NCBI GenBank assembly: GCA_964514395.1
Contig: CAZEQK010000007.1
Location: forward strand, 1 to 64,000
Length of the DNA: 64,000 nt
Direction of reading: 5' to 3'
Origin: CAZEQK01 sp964514395
Lineage (GTDB): Bacteria > Bacillota > Bacilli > Tepidibacillales > Tepidibacillaceae
How positions within the stretch are numbered: position 1 is the stretch's first letter; each line of letters begins with the position of its first letter. The notes under the pieces were generated by a model, which did not search any database, had not been told where the DNA came from, and worked only from the letters and a program-made list of their open reading frames with translations. This document shows positions 53,512 through 61,838 of this stretch, piece by piece. The position numbers and the translations under genes are program-made.

Positions 53512-53615
53512 AGTGAAACTTCATTCAGAGTGAATCCCTGAATGTCAGTTGACCTTATCCAAGAGCATTGCGTCGCCTACTTTCCAGAGGAAGTATTAGC
53601 AACGGTTTGCTATCG
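53512..53615. repeat. Repeat-like segment inside the pheS leader
   Basis: It starts with AGTGAAACTTCATTCAG, identical over 17 bases to 55529-55545, and ends with GGTTTGCTATCG, similar to 55608-55620. It lies between the T-box terminator and the pheS start. Confidence 0.45.
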
Positions 53616-53619
53616 ATAA

Positions 53620-53865
53620 AAATAATAAAGACCCTTCATCCTACGAAGGGACGAAAGGCCGTGGTACCACCCTAATTAAGTGAACAATCTTGTTCACCAC
53701 TTAACGTCTTAACGCAACGAACGTAGTCTCCTACTTCTATTTTTCAGAGATATGCTCCAGAGTGAACTTCAATAAGTATATCTTAGAGATGCTTCCAGTC
53801 CATGACATCTCTTCCCTAGAAGATAAGCGTCTTATTTACTCTCTCCTTCACCACATTTAAACTAT
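53620..53865 (-). promoter_or_regulatory. T-box riboswitch for pheST
   Basis: On the minus strand AGGGTGGTACCACG (53675-53662) is the T-box sequence that pairs with the uncharged tRNA acceptor end. Upstream lies a long stem I region (from about GGTGAAGGAGAGAGTAAATA) with a UUC triplet in GAAGTTCACTC as likely Phe specifier. Downstream a CCCTTC/GAAGGG hairpin plus T-run (53650-53626) is the terminator. Uncharged tRNA-Phe would permit read-through into pheST. Confidence 0.88.
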
Positions 53866-53938
53866 ACATAATAACATTTGTTTACCATTATATCTAGGTT
53901 TTCCTCCAACTTCAAGCCCAGTTTCATATTTATTTTAA

Positions 53939-54736
53939 TTATGCCTTATTTAGTTGTCTGATACGCTCATATAGAACGACAGTAGTCGCCATAGCCACAT
54001 TTAGAGACTCCGCATCACCTATTATCGGAATATTAACCATCTTATCTACCTGTTCTATTCTATTTTTATGTAATCCCTTCGCTTCATTCCCTATTAATAC
54101 GGCTACCTTTTTCTTTAAATCAATATCATAGAAGGACTCCTCCGCATAGGGACTAGTTCCAACAATAAGATAATCACTCCCTTGAAGCATCGGTATCAGT
54201 TCATCTAAATCACCTTCAATAATTGGTAAATGAAACATAGAGCCCATAGCTGAACGGACAACCTTAGCATTAAACAATTCCACTGTGCCTTTACCCAAAA
54301 AAATAGCGTCTACTCCCGTTGCATCTGCACTTCTAATAATGGTCCCTAAATTTCCAGGATCTTGAATTTGATCAACCAATAATACACAGTTTTTCCCTTG
54401 TAAAAATAATGATTGAACACTTGGTTTATTCTTTTTGATTATCGCTAATACCCCTTGAGGTTTTTCTGTATCAGAAAGCTTTTTCATGACATGTTCTGCT
54501 ACAAATGTTGTCGTTATACTTTCATTACTTTCATTAATTAAATCCAGCATATGATATGGAAAATTTTTATTTTCTTCTATGATGATGTCTTCAAAAATTT
54601 GGCCAGATTTAACGGCTTCCTCAATCAGCTTTATACCTTCAATGATAAATAGACTGTTATTATCTCTACCTTTTTTACTTCTTAATTGGTACCAAAATTT
54701 TATTTTTGGGTTATCAGTTGATCTAATTGGCTCCAT
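53939..54736 (-). CDS. TrmH/SpoU-family RNA 2'-O-methyltransferase (YsgA-like)
   Basis: This 265-residue protein has an N-terminal substrate-binding domain (RSKKGRDNNSLFIIEGIKLI) and a SPOUT knot with motif 1 (DQIQDPGNLGTIIRSADATG), motif 2 (VAVLIGNEAKGL) and motif 3 (IPIIGDAESLNVAMATTVVL). It likely methylates rRNA. It starts 8 bases after the TrkA-type gene and could share its transcript. The position between pheS and sspI matches ysgA. Confidence 0.92.
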   Translation of the reverse strand: MEPIRSTDNPKIKFWYQLRSKKGRDNNSLFIIEGIKLIEEAVKSGQIFEDIIIEENKNFPYHMLDLINESNESITTTFVAEHVMKKLSDTEKPQGVLAIIKKNKPSVQSLFLQGKNCVLLVDQIQDPGNLGTIIRSADATGVDAIFLGKGTVELFNAKVVRSAMGSMFHLPIIEGDLDELIPMLQGSDYLIVGTSPYAEESFYDIDLKKKVAVLIGNEAKGLHKNRIEQVDKMVNIPIIGDAESLNVAMATTVVLYERIRQLNKA

Positions 54737-54743
54737 CTATTTA

Positions 54744-55409
54744 TCACTTTCCATTCATAACAAATTCTTCGAATTTCTTCAAATCTTTATTGTGTCCTAT
54801 GACCACCATAATATCACCAGTTTTAATTCGATCATTGGCACTTGGAGCGACATTGATATAATTATCATTTTTCAGTGCCATAATACTAATGCCGAATCTT
54901 GCTCTAATATTTAGATCAAGAATTGTTTTGTCTGTCAATTTTTCACTGGAGATAATTTCTACAATACTATACTCATCTGAGAGTTCGATATAGTCCAAAA
55001 TATTAGGGGATACTAAATTGTGAGCTACTCTAATTCCCATATCTCTTTCAGGAAAAATAACTTTGGATGCACCGATTTTAAGTAGTACTTTAGCATGTAG
55101 TTTACTTTGTGCCTTCACCACAATAGTTTCTACACCCAATTCCTTTAAAATTAGGGTGGTCAATATACTTGCCTGTATATTTTGCCCAATCGCAACGACA
55201 ACTACTTCAAAATTGCGGATACCTAGTGATTTTAATGCAGCTTCATCTGTGGAATCTGCCGTAACAGCATGTGTTACATCATTGATGTTCTCTTGTATCC
55301 TTTCCTCATCAATATCAAGAGCCATCACATCATAATTTAAGTCATATAAGGCTTTTGCTACACTTTGACCAAAACGTCCTAATCCAATAACTGCAAATTG
55401 CCTACTCAT
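54744..55409 (-). CDS. TrkA-family potassium uptake regulatory subunit (KtrA/KtrC-like)
   Basis: This 221-residue cytosolic gating ring subunit has an RCK-N domain (FAVIGLGRFGQSVAKALYDL, acidic DIDEERIQ after strand 2) and an RCK-C domain (residues about 138-218) that in this family binds c-di-AMP. AGGGAGAAACCT precedes the ATG. The membrane subunit (KtrB/KtrD) is not in the window. Confidence 0.9.
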   Translation of the reverse strand: MSRQFAVIGLGRFGQSVAKALYDLNYDVMALDIDEERIQENINDVTHAVTADSTDEAALKSLGIRNFEVVVVAIGQNIQASILTTLILKELGVETIVVKAQSKLHAKVLLKIGASKVIFPERDMGIRVAHNLVSPNILDYIELSDEYSIVEIISSEKLTDKTILDLNIRARFGISIMALKNDNYINVAPSANDRIKTGDIMVVIGHNKDLKKFEEFVMNGK

Positions 55410-55528
55410 AGGTTTCTCCCTTCAAAGCAAAATATTTACCAATCATTATAATAACAAATAACTAATATTATCAATAATGGATACAAAAAAAATTGGGAAT
55501 AATATGATTATAATTTCTATTATACATT

Positions 55529-55620
55529 AGTGAAACTTCATTCAGTGTGTTTACCTGTTTCGCTAAATAAGTAAATCTCATAAGTCTTACTATGGAGTAT
55601 TATCGGTGGTTAGCTATCGG
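55529..55620. repeat. Repeat-like segment upstream of sspI
   Basis: It shares AGTGAAACTTCATTCAG exactly with the pheS leader, and its other end GGTTAGCTATCGG is the reverse complement of the 17826 motif GATAGCTAACC. Confidence 0.45.
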
Positions 55621-55677
55621 ACAAAAAGATAAACTACCTATCGTTAACTATTATACTCAAAAAAAGGAGGTAGTAAA

Positions 55678-55881
55678 ATGGATTTGAATTTACGCCAAGC
55701 TGTACTTCAAAATATTAAGGATAAATCTGGAGATCAACTATTTGAAATGGTAGAAAGTGCAATAAAGGAAAATGGAGAAGAAACCTTACCAGGATTAGGG
55801 GTTATCTTTGAGGTTATATGGCAACATACGGACAAAAAAACACATGATAAAATGATTACTGCATTAAGTAAAAATATTTAA
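55678..55881 (+). CDS. sspI: Small acid-soluble spore protein I
   Basis: This 67-residue spore protein matches SspI over its length (MDLNLRQAVLQNIKDKSGDQ, LPGLGVIFEVIWQHT). It is made in the forespore under sigma-G in B. subtilis. AAAGGAGG precedes the ATG by 9 bases. Its position beside the rRNA methyltransferase and pheS equals that of Bacillus. It ends at a strong hairpin. Confidence 0.94.
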   Translation: MDLNLRQAVLQNIKDKSGDQLFEMVESAIKENGEETLPGLGVIFEVIWQHTDKKTHDKMITALSKNI

Positions 55882-55893
55882 TTATGTAATATT

Positions 55894-55921
55894 AAAGGGT
55901 GATATAAGAGTATCACCCTTT
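55894..55921. terminator. Bidirectional terminator
   Basis: AAAGGGTGATA and TATCACCCTTT form a perfect 11-bp stem between sspI and the convergent peptidase. Confidence 0.85.
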
Positions 55922-55926
55922 CGTCT

Positions 55927-57000
55927 TTATTTATCTAAAATTTTATTCACTGTTTTCTCATCTAATCGTTTAATCACTTTAACCAATAAATCTACGGCGT
56001 ATTCAAAATCATCACTATGTAGAATAGCTGCATGACTATGAATATATCTTGTAGGAATACCTATTACTAATGAAGGTACACCTTTTCCGTATATGTGGAA
56101 ACGGCCAGCATCAGTGCCTCCACCAGCTAATGTTTCATATTGGAAGGGTATATTCTCTTCTTCCGCAATATCGATAACAAAATCCCTTAAGCCAGTATGA
56201 GGAACCATGGTTGCATCAAAAAGTAATAATTGTGGTCCTTTGCCAATTTTGCTAGCTGCTTCATCTGGGGTGATACCAGGAGTATCTCCTGCAATTCCTA
56301 CATCAACAGCAAAGGCTATATCTGGTTGAACAGTAGTAACTGATGTTTGAGCACCACGAATTCCAACCTCTTCTTGGACTGTTCCAACGCCATATACTGT
56401 ATTTTCATGTTTATCTTCCTGTAATCGTTTTAGTACCTCAATTGCAATGGCACATCCGATTCGATTATCCCATGCTTTTGCCATTAACATTTTTGGGTTT
56501 TTTAGTACTGTAAATTCAGAGACAGGTGTTATTGGGTCCCCTGGTCTTACTCCAAATTCTTCAGCCTCTTCTTTACTCGATGCACCAATATCAATAAACA
56601 TGTCTTTCTTTTCAATTGGTTTTTTTCTTTGTTCAGCTGTTAGAATATGCGGAGGTTTTGAGCCAATGATACCAACTACATCACCAGTTTTTGTATGTAT
56701 ATTAACCCTTTGTGCAAGCATTACTTGATCAAACCATCCACCTAATGGATGGAATTTTAAAAAGCCATCGTCAGTAATACGTGTAACCATAAAGCCAACT
56801 TCATCTAGATGTCCTGCAACTAAAATCTTAGGTCCTTTAGTTCCCTTTTTTGCAATTAGGCTACCTAGATTGTCAGTGTAAACTTCATCAGCATATGGTT
56901 CAATGTACTTTTTCATTACTTCCTTTACTGGACCTTCAAATCCAGAAGTACCAGGTGCTTCAGTTAACTCCTTAAACATATGTAGAATCTTATCATCCAT
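55927..57000 (-). CDS. M42-family metallo-aminopeptidase (YsdC-like)
   Basis: This protein of 357 residues is a tetrahedral-type aminopeptidase. Metal ligands are seen in VAGHLDEVGFMV (His, Asp), AKAWDNRIGCAIAIEVL (Asp), GTVQEEVGIRGA (Glu pair), FAVDVGIAGDTPG and IPTRYIHSHAAILH (His). The start at 57000 follows GAAGGAGG at 7 bases. An in-frame upstream start lacks a site. It acts in the cytosol on peptides. A ysdC homologue lies near this locus in B. subtilis. Confidence 0.92.
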   Translation of the reverse strand: MDDKILHMFKELTEAPGTSGFEGPVKEVMKKYIEPYADEVYTDNLGSLIAKKGTKGPKILVAGHLDEVGFMVTRITDDGFLKFHPLGGWFDQVMLAQRVNIHTKTGDVVGIIGSKPPHILTAEQRKKPIEKKDMFIDIGASSKEEAEEFGVRPGDPITPVSEFTVLKNPKMLMAKAWDNRIGCAIAIEVLKRLQEDKHENTVYGVGTVQEEVGIRGAQTSVTTVQPDIAFAVDVGIAGDTPGITPDEAASKIGKGPQLLLFDATMVPHTGLRDFVIDIAEEENIPFQYETLAGGGTDAGRFHIYGKGVPSLVIGIPTRYIHSHAAILHSDDFEYAVDLLVKVIKRLDEKTVNKILDK

Positions 57001-57128
57001 GAAACTTCCTCCTTCATAACAAAAAGTAAATTCTTCCATTATTATACCGAAAAGTTATTATTATTACATTATTTATTTCGATATACGAATTATTAAAGTG
57101 TAATAATCTCTATTTTTATACTTGCCAT

Positions 57129-57368
57129 TTATTTTCGTTTATATTTTTGAATTCCAAATAAATCTTCTATTTTTTCACTCATAAATGTATAGGAATCAAA
57201 AACCCCTTGATTATAAAATTCGGGTGCTAGTTTCTCAATAATAAAATCTAATATCATCATACTTGCTAGGTCCCCTATATCCTCGCCTCTCTCATTAAAG
57301 AAAAACTCCTTTATTGCCGATATCATCATCTCTTTTTTTTCTTTACTAAGATTAAAATGATTATCCAT
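57129..57368 (-). CDS. DUF2164 protein
   Basis: This protein of 79 residues is helical with the DUF2164 pattern (LSKEKKEMMISAIKEFFFNE, GEDIGDLASMMILDFIIEKL, FYNQGVFDSYTFM). Three ATG codons follow a GGGGG site. The third (57368) has the best spacing. It is monocistronic, and its function is unknown. Confidence 0.82.
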   Translation of the reverse strand: MDNHFNLSKEKKEMMISAIKEFFFNERGEDIGDLASMMILDFIIEKLAPEFYNQGVFDSYTFMSEKIEDLFGIQKYKRK

Positions 57369-57420
57369 CATCATTCCCCCAATTATCATCTTTATCATTT
57401 ATAAATTCTGAGCATTAAAA

Positions 57421-57449
57421 AAGGTAGGGTATATGAATATACCCTACCT
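57421..57449 (-). terminator. Terminator after nhaA
   Basis: AGGTAGGGTATA and TATACCCTACCT form a perfect 12-bp stem with a 4-base loop and a T-run on the minus strand. Confidence 0.88.
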
Positions 57450-57474
57450 CATTGTATCATCTTCTTCAATTGAT

Positions 57475-58623
57475 TTATCTTATCTTTTTTATTCTTAATA
57501 CTCTACCTAAAATAAGGGCAATGATACCAGCTCCTGCACTAAATAATGCTCCCATTTTAGCTGCTCCTTGTATTTTCAGGTCAGTAAATGCAGCTCCTGC
57601 TACAAACAATGCCACGGTTAATCCTAGTGCTGCAATAATACCAGCTACAAATAGCTCTTTTTTACCCATCCCATCTGGTAATGGAAATCCTAACATTTTT
57701 GCTAATGAACCAAGTCCAAAGATTCCAACTGTTTTTCCTAGCAAAAGGGCATAAAATACTAACCATGTCGGAATTGCAATTTCTGAAAATTCCACTCCAG
57801 CATTTGCTAAACCAAACATAAATAAACCAAAATCGACGATATGCTTCCACTCATGCTCAAATTTAGTAAGTGGGGAGTGATCAGTTGCAACTTCCTCAAA
57901 TAGATGTCCTTCTTCCCTTCTTGCATGAGGTAAAAATGGAATAATAACAACTAGAGCTAATGCAGGATGTAAATGAGCATTATGTAAGCCAGTCCAGCTT
58001 AATACACCACCAATGACGATATATGGCCAATAGCTTTTCACGCCAAATTTTCTGGATAAATATGAAAATCCCATACCTGCTAGAGTTAATAGTAACCACA
58101 TTGGTGCAACTGGGTGCAATGGATCTGGATAAAAAATAGCTATTATTACAAGACCAATTGCATCGTCTGCAATGGCTAGTAATAATAGAAAGGATACAGC
58201 AGGATGTTTTTCACCAAAGACAAATCTAGCTACTAACCAAGCCAATGCGATATCTGTAGCTGTTGGTATCCCCCAACCCTTTACGAAGCTTTGGTGACCA
58301 ATAAAAGCATTCAATGCAAGGTATACAACAACTGGTCCCAACACGCCTCCCAATGTAGACAATAACGGATTTACAGCTTTTTTAATAGGATTTAAATCTC
58401 CACCAGGTAGTAAACTTTGGGTAATCTCAACTGCCGCTATTGCAAAGAACAGTACCATAAAGACATCGTTTACTAAAAAATGAAAATTCATACCAAGGAT
58501 ATATTGTCCATGAATAAATTCTTCATAAGTGTGTGGATTTACATTTGCCCAGGTTAATGCAACAATAACCCCAGCAATTAAAGGAATCGAGAATTCCCGA
58601 AGTAGATTAAACGATTTTTTCAT
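57475..58623 (-). CDS. nhaA: Na+/H+ antiporter NhaA
   Basis: This 382-residue antiporter has about twelve helices. The ion-binding Asp pair is in LLLLAIADDAIGLVIIAIF near residue 151, with the conserved helix 4 assembly element around GIPTATDIALAWLV (TATD motif). It exports Na+ in exchange for H+. NhaA is more usual in Gram-negative bacteria but occurs in several Firmicutes. The ATG follows GGGGGAGAAT. It is monocistronic with its own terminator. Confidence 0.93.
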   Translation of the reverse strand: MKKSFNLLREFSIPLIAGVIVALTWANVNPHTYEEFIHGQYILGMNFHFLVNDVFMVLFFAIAAVEITQSLLPGGDLNPIKKAVNPLLSTLGGVLGPVVVYLALNAFIGHQSFVKGWGIPTATDIALAWLVARFVFGEKHPAVSFLLLLAIADDAIGLVIIAIFYPDPLHPVAPMWLLLTLAGMGFSYLSRKFGVKSYWPYIVIGGVLSWTGLHNAHLHPALALVVIIPFLPHARREEGHLFEEVATDHSPLTKFEHEWKHIVDFGLFMFGLANAGVEFSEIAIPTWLVFYALLLGKTVGIFGLGSLAKMLGFPLPDGMGKKELFVAGIIAALGLTVALFVAGAAFTDLKIQGAAKMGALFSAGAGIIALILGRVLRIKKIR

Positions 58624-59300
58624 TATTCTCCCCCATTATTATTATTGTAACGAATAAAAACTAAAAACGCTCACATAAAGAAATTTTAACTTATGTAAAC
58701 AAATGATGTCAATTTAATATTTTAAAGTGGTAGTTATTTACTATCTTTTTTTTATAAAGACTACCATCTCTCTTTATCCTTTTTATCTCTAATTTCTCTT
58801 CATCTCATCATTTAAGCTTACCCCTTCCTCTTCAAGATAATTTTCACTTCTTATCATCCGTTACATTTTTTTAATGATTTGCTTGGTATCTATTTGCTTT
58901 GCAAACCGTATAATTCCTTTTTTACCGTCTTTTAAAATAATTTCCTTACTCATACAACCACCATTTTCATAAATGCAAGAGGAATGTCTATTTTCCTTTT
59001 AAATTACTTGTATTATTATATTTCCATTCTTTCTCTTAAAAATATCATGAATTAGAGTACAAATTTTTACCATCAAAATTAATAACGATGTGCAAAGCAA
59101 TTTTATACTGGAAAAATCGGAAGAAACAATTTAATATTAATAAAACAGGAGGTTTTCGAATTATATTACGAATGATCTAAAAAGGATTTATTCAAGTAAG
59201 TAGATGTCTGATGGACCAGAACGATATTAATGTTTACAAATAATTTTAACTGTTTTAGAATATGAATTAGATATTAGTCAAGATAATATAAAAAAATAAT
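58624..59300. other. Intergenic region with degraded coding sequence
   Basis: It contains a broken acetyltransferase start (58789-58953). Between 59090 and 59300 there is A+T-rich sequence with no intact gene. A short frame ending LQIILTVLEYELDISQDN near 59220-59298 has no start and may be another remnant. The promoter of the mod riboswitch should lie just before 59300. Confidence 0.4.
58789..58953 (-). pseudogene. Remnant of a GNAT acetyltransferase N terminus
   Basis: The frame MSKEIILKDGKKGIIRFAKQ continues for 10 residues, meets a TAA, and then continues in the same frame with RMIRSENYLEEEGVSLNDEM. This resembles the first 55 residues of small GNAT proteins. The acetyl-CoA-binding core is missing. 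Confidence 0.4.
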
Positions 59301-59302
59301 GA

Positions 59303-59398
59303 GTTTTCCGAGCTTGATTGTCTACGGTCCTTACTATGATGATTAAGCCGTTAGGGTATAGAAGGAAACAACTATGCCTCCCTTTTGGAAAGGAAAAC
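59303..59398 (+). promoter_or_regulatory. Molybdenum/tungsten cofactor (Moco) riboswitch aptamer candidate
   Basis: A perfect 7-bp closing stem (GTTTTCC 59303-59309, GGAAAAC 59392-59398) encloses TCCGAGC, a CTACGG...CCGTTAG stem, and the conserved-looking GCCTCCCTTTTGGAAAGG near the 3' end. This agrees with what I recall of the Moco RNA motif. A terminator follows at 59419-59462, then modABC. The class is inferred from remembered consensus and from the downstream molybdate transporter. Confidence 0.65.
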
Positions 59399-59418
59399 AA
59401 AGTAGTTTTTTTTAAGAT

Positions 59419-59462
59419 AAGCCACTACTCTGTTTTCTTAAACAGCAGTTTGGCTTTTTTTT
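59419..59462 (+). terminator. Terminator in the mod leader (expression platform)
   Basis: AAGCCA/TGGCTT outer and CTGTTT/AAACAG inner stems are followed by eight T bases, about 37 bases before modA. It fits an off-switch controlled by the aptamer. Confidence 0.7.
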
Positions 59463-59499
59463 GTTGTAAAAATATTAGGGGAAATTGGAGAGGTTTACA

Positions 59500-60273
59500 T
59501 TGAAAAAATTTATTCTCATCGTTTTTGTTTTTGCTTTGGTATTCTCATTGACAGCCTGCAAGGGGAAAACAAGTGCAGATACTCATAAAGAGGAAATAAT
59601 TATTTCAGCTGCATCAAGTCTTACAGATGCTCTTACTGAATTAAAGGCTTCCTTTGAAGCAATTCATCCAAATATTATTATTACCTATAATTTAGGCAGC
59701 TCTGGAAGACTGGCTGAACAATTAGAGCAAGGTGCCCCATCTGATATCTATCTTTCTGCAAGTCAAAAATATATGGACCAAGCTGCAGATAAAGGATTAA
59801 TTAAGATAGATACACGGGTTAATTTTACTAGTAATGAAATGGTCTTAATTATAAATAAAGCAAACAATTCTAAAATTAATTCTTTTAAAAGCTTAGATAG
59901 CTTGGATTCAGCTCAAATAGCTATTGGTAATCCTGACAGTGTTCCAGCTGGAGGATATGCAAAGGAAATATTAACAAATTTGCAGCTTTGGGATAAGATT
60001 CATGATGAATTAGTCTATGGAAAAAATGTTCGTCAAGTACTAGCCTATGTCGAATCTGGAAATGCAGATATCGGTATTGTATACTCAAGTGATGCTTTAA
60101 TTTCTAAGCAGGTTAAAGTCATAGCGAAGGCAGAACCAGATTGGCATACACCGATTGTTTATCCAGGTGCTATATTAAAAGATACAAAACACCTATCAGC
60201 AGCTAAAACATATCTTGACTATTTGTTAAGTGATAAAGGAAAAAATATCCTTAAAAAATATGGTTTTAAATAA
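59500..60273 (+). CDS. modA: Molybdate ABC transporter substrate-binding lipoprotein
   Basis: This protein of about 257 residues has a lipoprotein signal with lipobox LTAC near residue 18. The ModA ligand motifs follow (IISAASSLTDALTELKASFE, NLGSSGRLAEQLEQGAPSDI, NADIGIVYSSDAL). It captures molybdate or tungstate outside the membrane. The TTG at 59500 follows GGAGAGG at 5-6 bases. It leads the modABC operon under the riboswitch-like leader. Confidence 0.93.
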   Translation: MKKFILIVFVFALVFSLTACKGKTSADTHKEEIIISAASSLTDALTELKASFEAIHPNIIITYNLGSSGRLAEQLEQGAPSDIYLSASQKYMDQAADKGLIKIDTRVNFTSNEMVLIINKANNSKINSFKSLDSLDSAQIAIGNPDSVPAGGYAKEILTNLQLWDKIHDELVYGKNVRQVLAYVESGNADIGIVYSSDALISKQVKVIAKAEPDWHTPIVYPGAILKDTKHLSAAKTYLDYLLSDKGKNILKKYGFK

Positions 60274-60305
60274 GTATAAAAATTCACTATAAATAACAGA
60301 AAGAT

Positions 60306-61001
60306 GTGGTTGAATTGCCAGGTAAGTATACTCCATTGCTTTTATCTCTAAAGGTAGCTACTATAGCAACGATTATTGTCTTTGTTTTTGGAATCCTACT
60401 GGCTAGAATATTTACCAAAAAAGATTTTTTTGCAAAAAACATCATTGAGTCACTTTTTCTATTACCACTTGTTTTACCCCCTACTGTTGTGGGCTTTGGG
60501 CTATTAATCATATTTAGCAAAAATGGTTTTCTAGGAAAAGCATTAATCCATTGGTTTAATATTCAGGTCGTTTTTACATGGGTTGGGGCTGTCATTGCAT
60601 CGACGGTGGTCTCCTTTCCGCTTATGTATAGAAGCGCTGTAGCAGCCTTTCAAACCATAGATGAAAGGCTAGAATACTCCGCATTAACGATGGGATCCTC
60701 AATATGGCGAGTATTTTGGACCATAAGTTTTCCTTTGGCATGGCCAGGACTCCTATCAGGATTAATTCTTACTTTTGCAAGGGCACTTGGTGAATTCGGT
60801 GCAACATTAATGCTAGCTGGTTATATACCCGGTAAAACAAATACCATACCGATGGCTATATATTTTGCTGTTGAGACAGGACACAATGATCAAGCTATTT
60901 TCTGGGTTATTCTTATTATTACATTGGGCTTTAGTGCTATCCTTTGGCTTAATTGGTGGAGTACACGTCATTTAAAATATTCAAATCAAAGGGACATATA
61001 A
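60306..61001 (+). CDS. modB: Molybdate ABC transporter permease
   Basis: This 231-residue permease has about five or six helices. The EAA-type loop that contacts the ATPase is EYSALTMGSSIWRVFWTISF, followed by ARALGEFGATLMLAGYIPGKT, a strong ModB signature. The GTG at 60306 is the likely start, although its ribosome binding site is weak. It is 32 bases after modA and 13 before modC. Confidence 0.92.
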   Translation: MVELPGKYTPLLLSLKVATIATIIVFVFGILLARIFTKKDFFAKNIIESLFLLPLVLPPTVVGFGLLIIFSKNGFLGKALIHWFNIQVVFTWVGAVIASTVVSFPLMYRSAVAAFQTIDERLEYSALTMGSSIWRVFWTISFPLAWPGLLSGLILTFARALGEFGATLMLAGYIPGKTNTIPMAIYFAVETGHNDQAIFWVILIITLGFSAILWLNWWSTRHLKYSNQRDI

Positions 61002-61014
61002 AGGAGGCTTAGTC

Positions 61015-61719
61015 ATGCTTCATGTAAACATCACTAAACAATTATCACACTTTAAATTGGATGTTTCCTTTCATGCTGACAATGAAATCGTTGTACTTTT
61101 TGGATCATCTGGCTCTGGCAAAACAACCATTCTAAACATCATAGCGGGTATTTCTAAGCCTGCTACAGGAAATATATCTTTAGATAACGTTCCTTTTTTT
61201 AATCAAACGAATAAACCGCTACCAATCCAAAAACGTGAGGTTGGCTACCTTTTTCAGGATTATGCACTATTTCCCCATATGACGATTAAAAAAAATATTC
61301 TATATGGGGCGAGAAGAAAAGGGTTTACTATAGATTCTCCATTTCTAGAAAAACTATTGGATGTCATGGGTATTAAGCATTTATTAAACAAATACCCAAA
61401 AAATATATCTGGTGGCGAGAAACAAAGAGTAGCATTAGCTAGAGCAATTGCTACTCAACCCAAATTACTATTATTAGATGAACCATTTTCTGCCTTAGAT
61501 AAACAAACGAAGGATGAATGTCATAATGAACTATTACACCTGCACAAACTATGGAATATACCCGTTATTCTTGTCACACATGACCTTGAAGAAGCTAAGA
61601 AATTAGGTAACAGAATTCTCTATCTAGAAAAAGGGGAATTAGTGGAGCGCTTATCCTATGATCTCAAATTCCCCCCTAAACAAACAAGAGAATATCAATC
61701 AAATTTTTCCTTAATTTAA
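61015..61719 (+). CDS. modC: Molybdate ABC transporter ATPase
   Basis: This 234-residue ATPase has Walker A LFGSSGSGKTTILN, Q-loop YLFQDYALFPHM, signature NISGGEKQRVALARA and Walker B LLLLDEPFSALD. It lacks the C-terminal MOP molybdate-sensing domain of E. coli ModC, so control probably rests on the leader RNA. AAAGGAGG precedes the ATG. Confidence 0.92.
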   Translation: MLHVNITKQLSHFKLDVSFHADNEIVVLFGSSGSGKTTILNIIAGISKPATGNISLDNVPFFNQTNKPLPIQKREVGYLFQDYALFPHMTIKKNILYGARRKGFTIDSPFLEKLLDVMGIKHLLNKYPKNISGGEKQRVALARAIATQPKLLLLDEPFSALDKQTKDECHNELLHLHKLWNIPVILVTHDLEEAKKLGNRILYLEKGELVERLSYDLKFPPKQTREYQSNFSLI

Positions 61720-61723
61720 ATTT

Positions 61724-61760
61724 AAAAAACAGATGCTTCTTTCTTCCCATCTGTTTTTTA
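61724..61760 (+). terminator. Terminator after modABC
   Basis: AAAAAACAGATG and CATCTGTTTTTT form a 12-bp stem ending in a T-run. Confidence 0.85.
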
Positions 61761-61838
61761 GTTTACATTAACACACAATGCCATATATATCATTATTCCT
61801 TGCCTTTCTTCCAAACGTTTAAAGCTAATTAAAAATAA

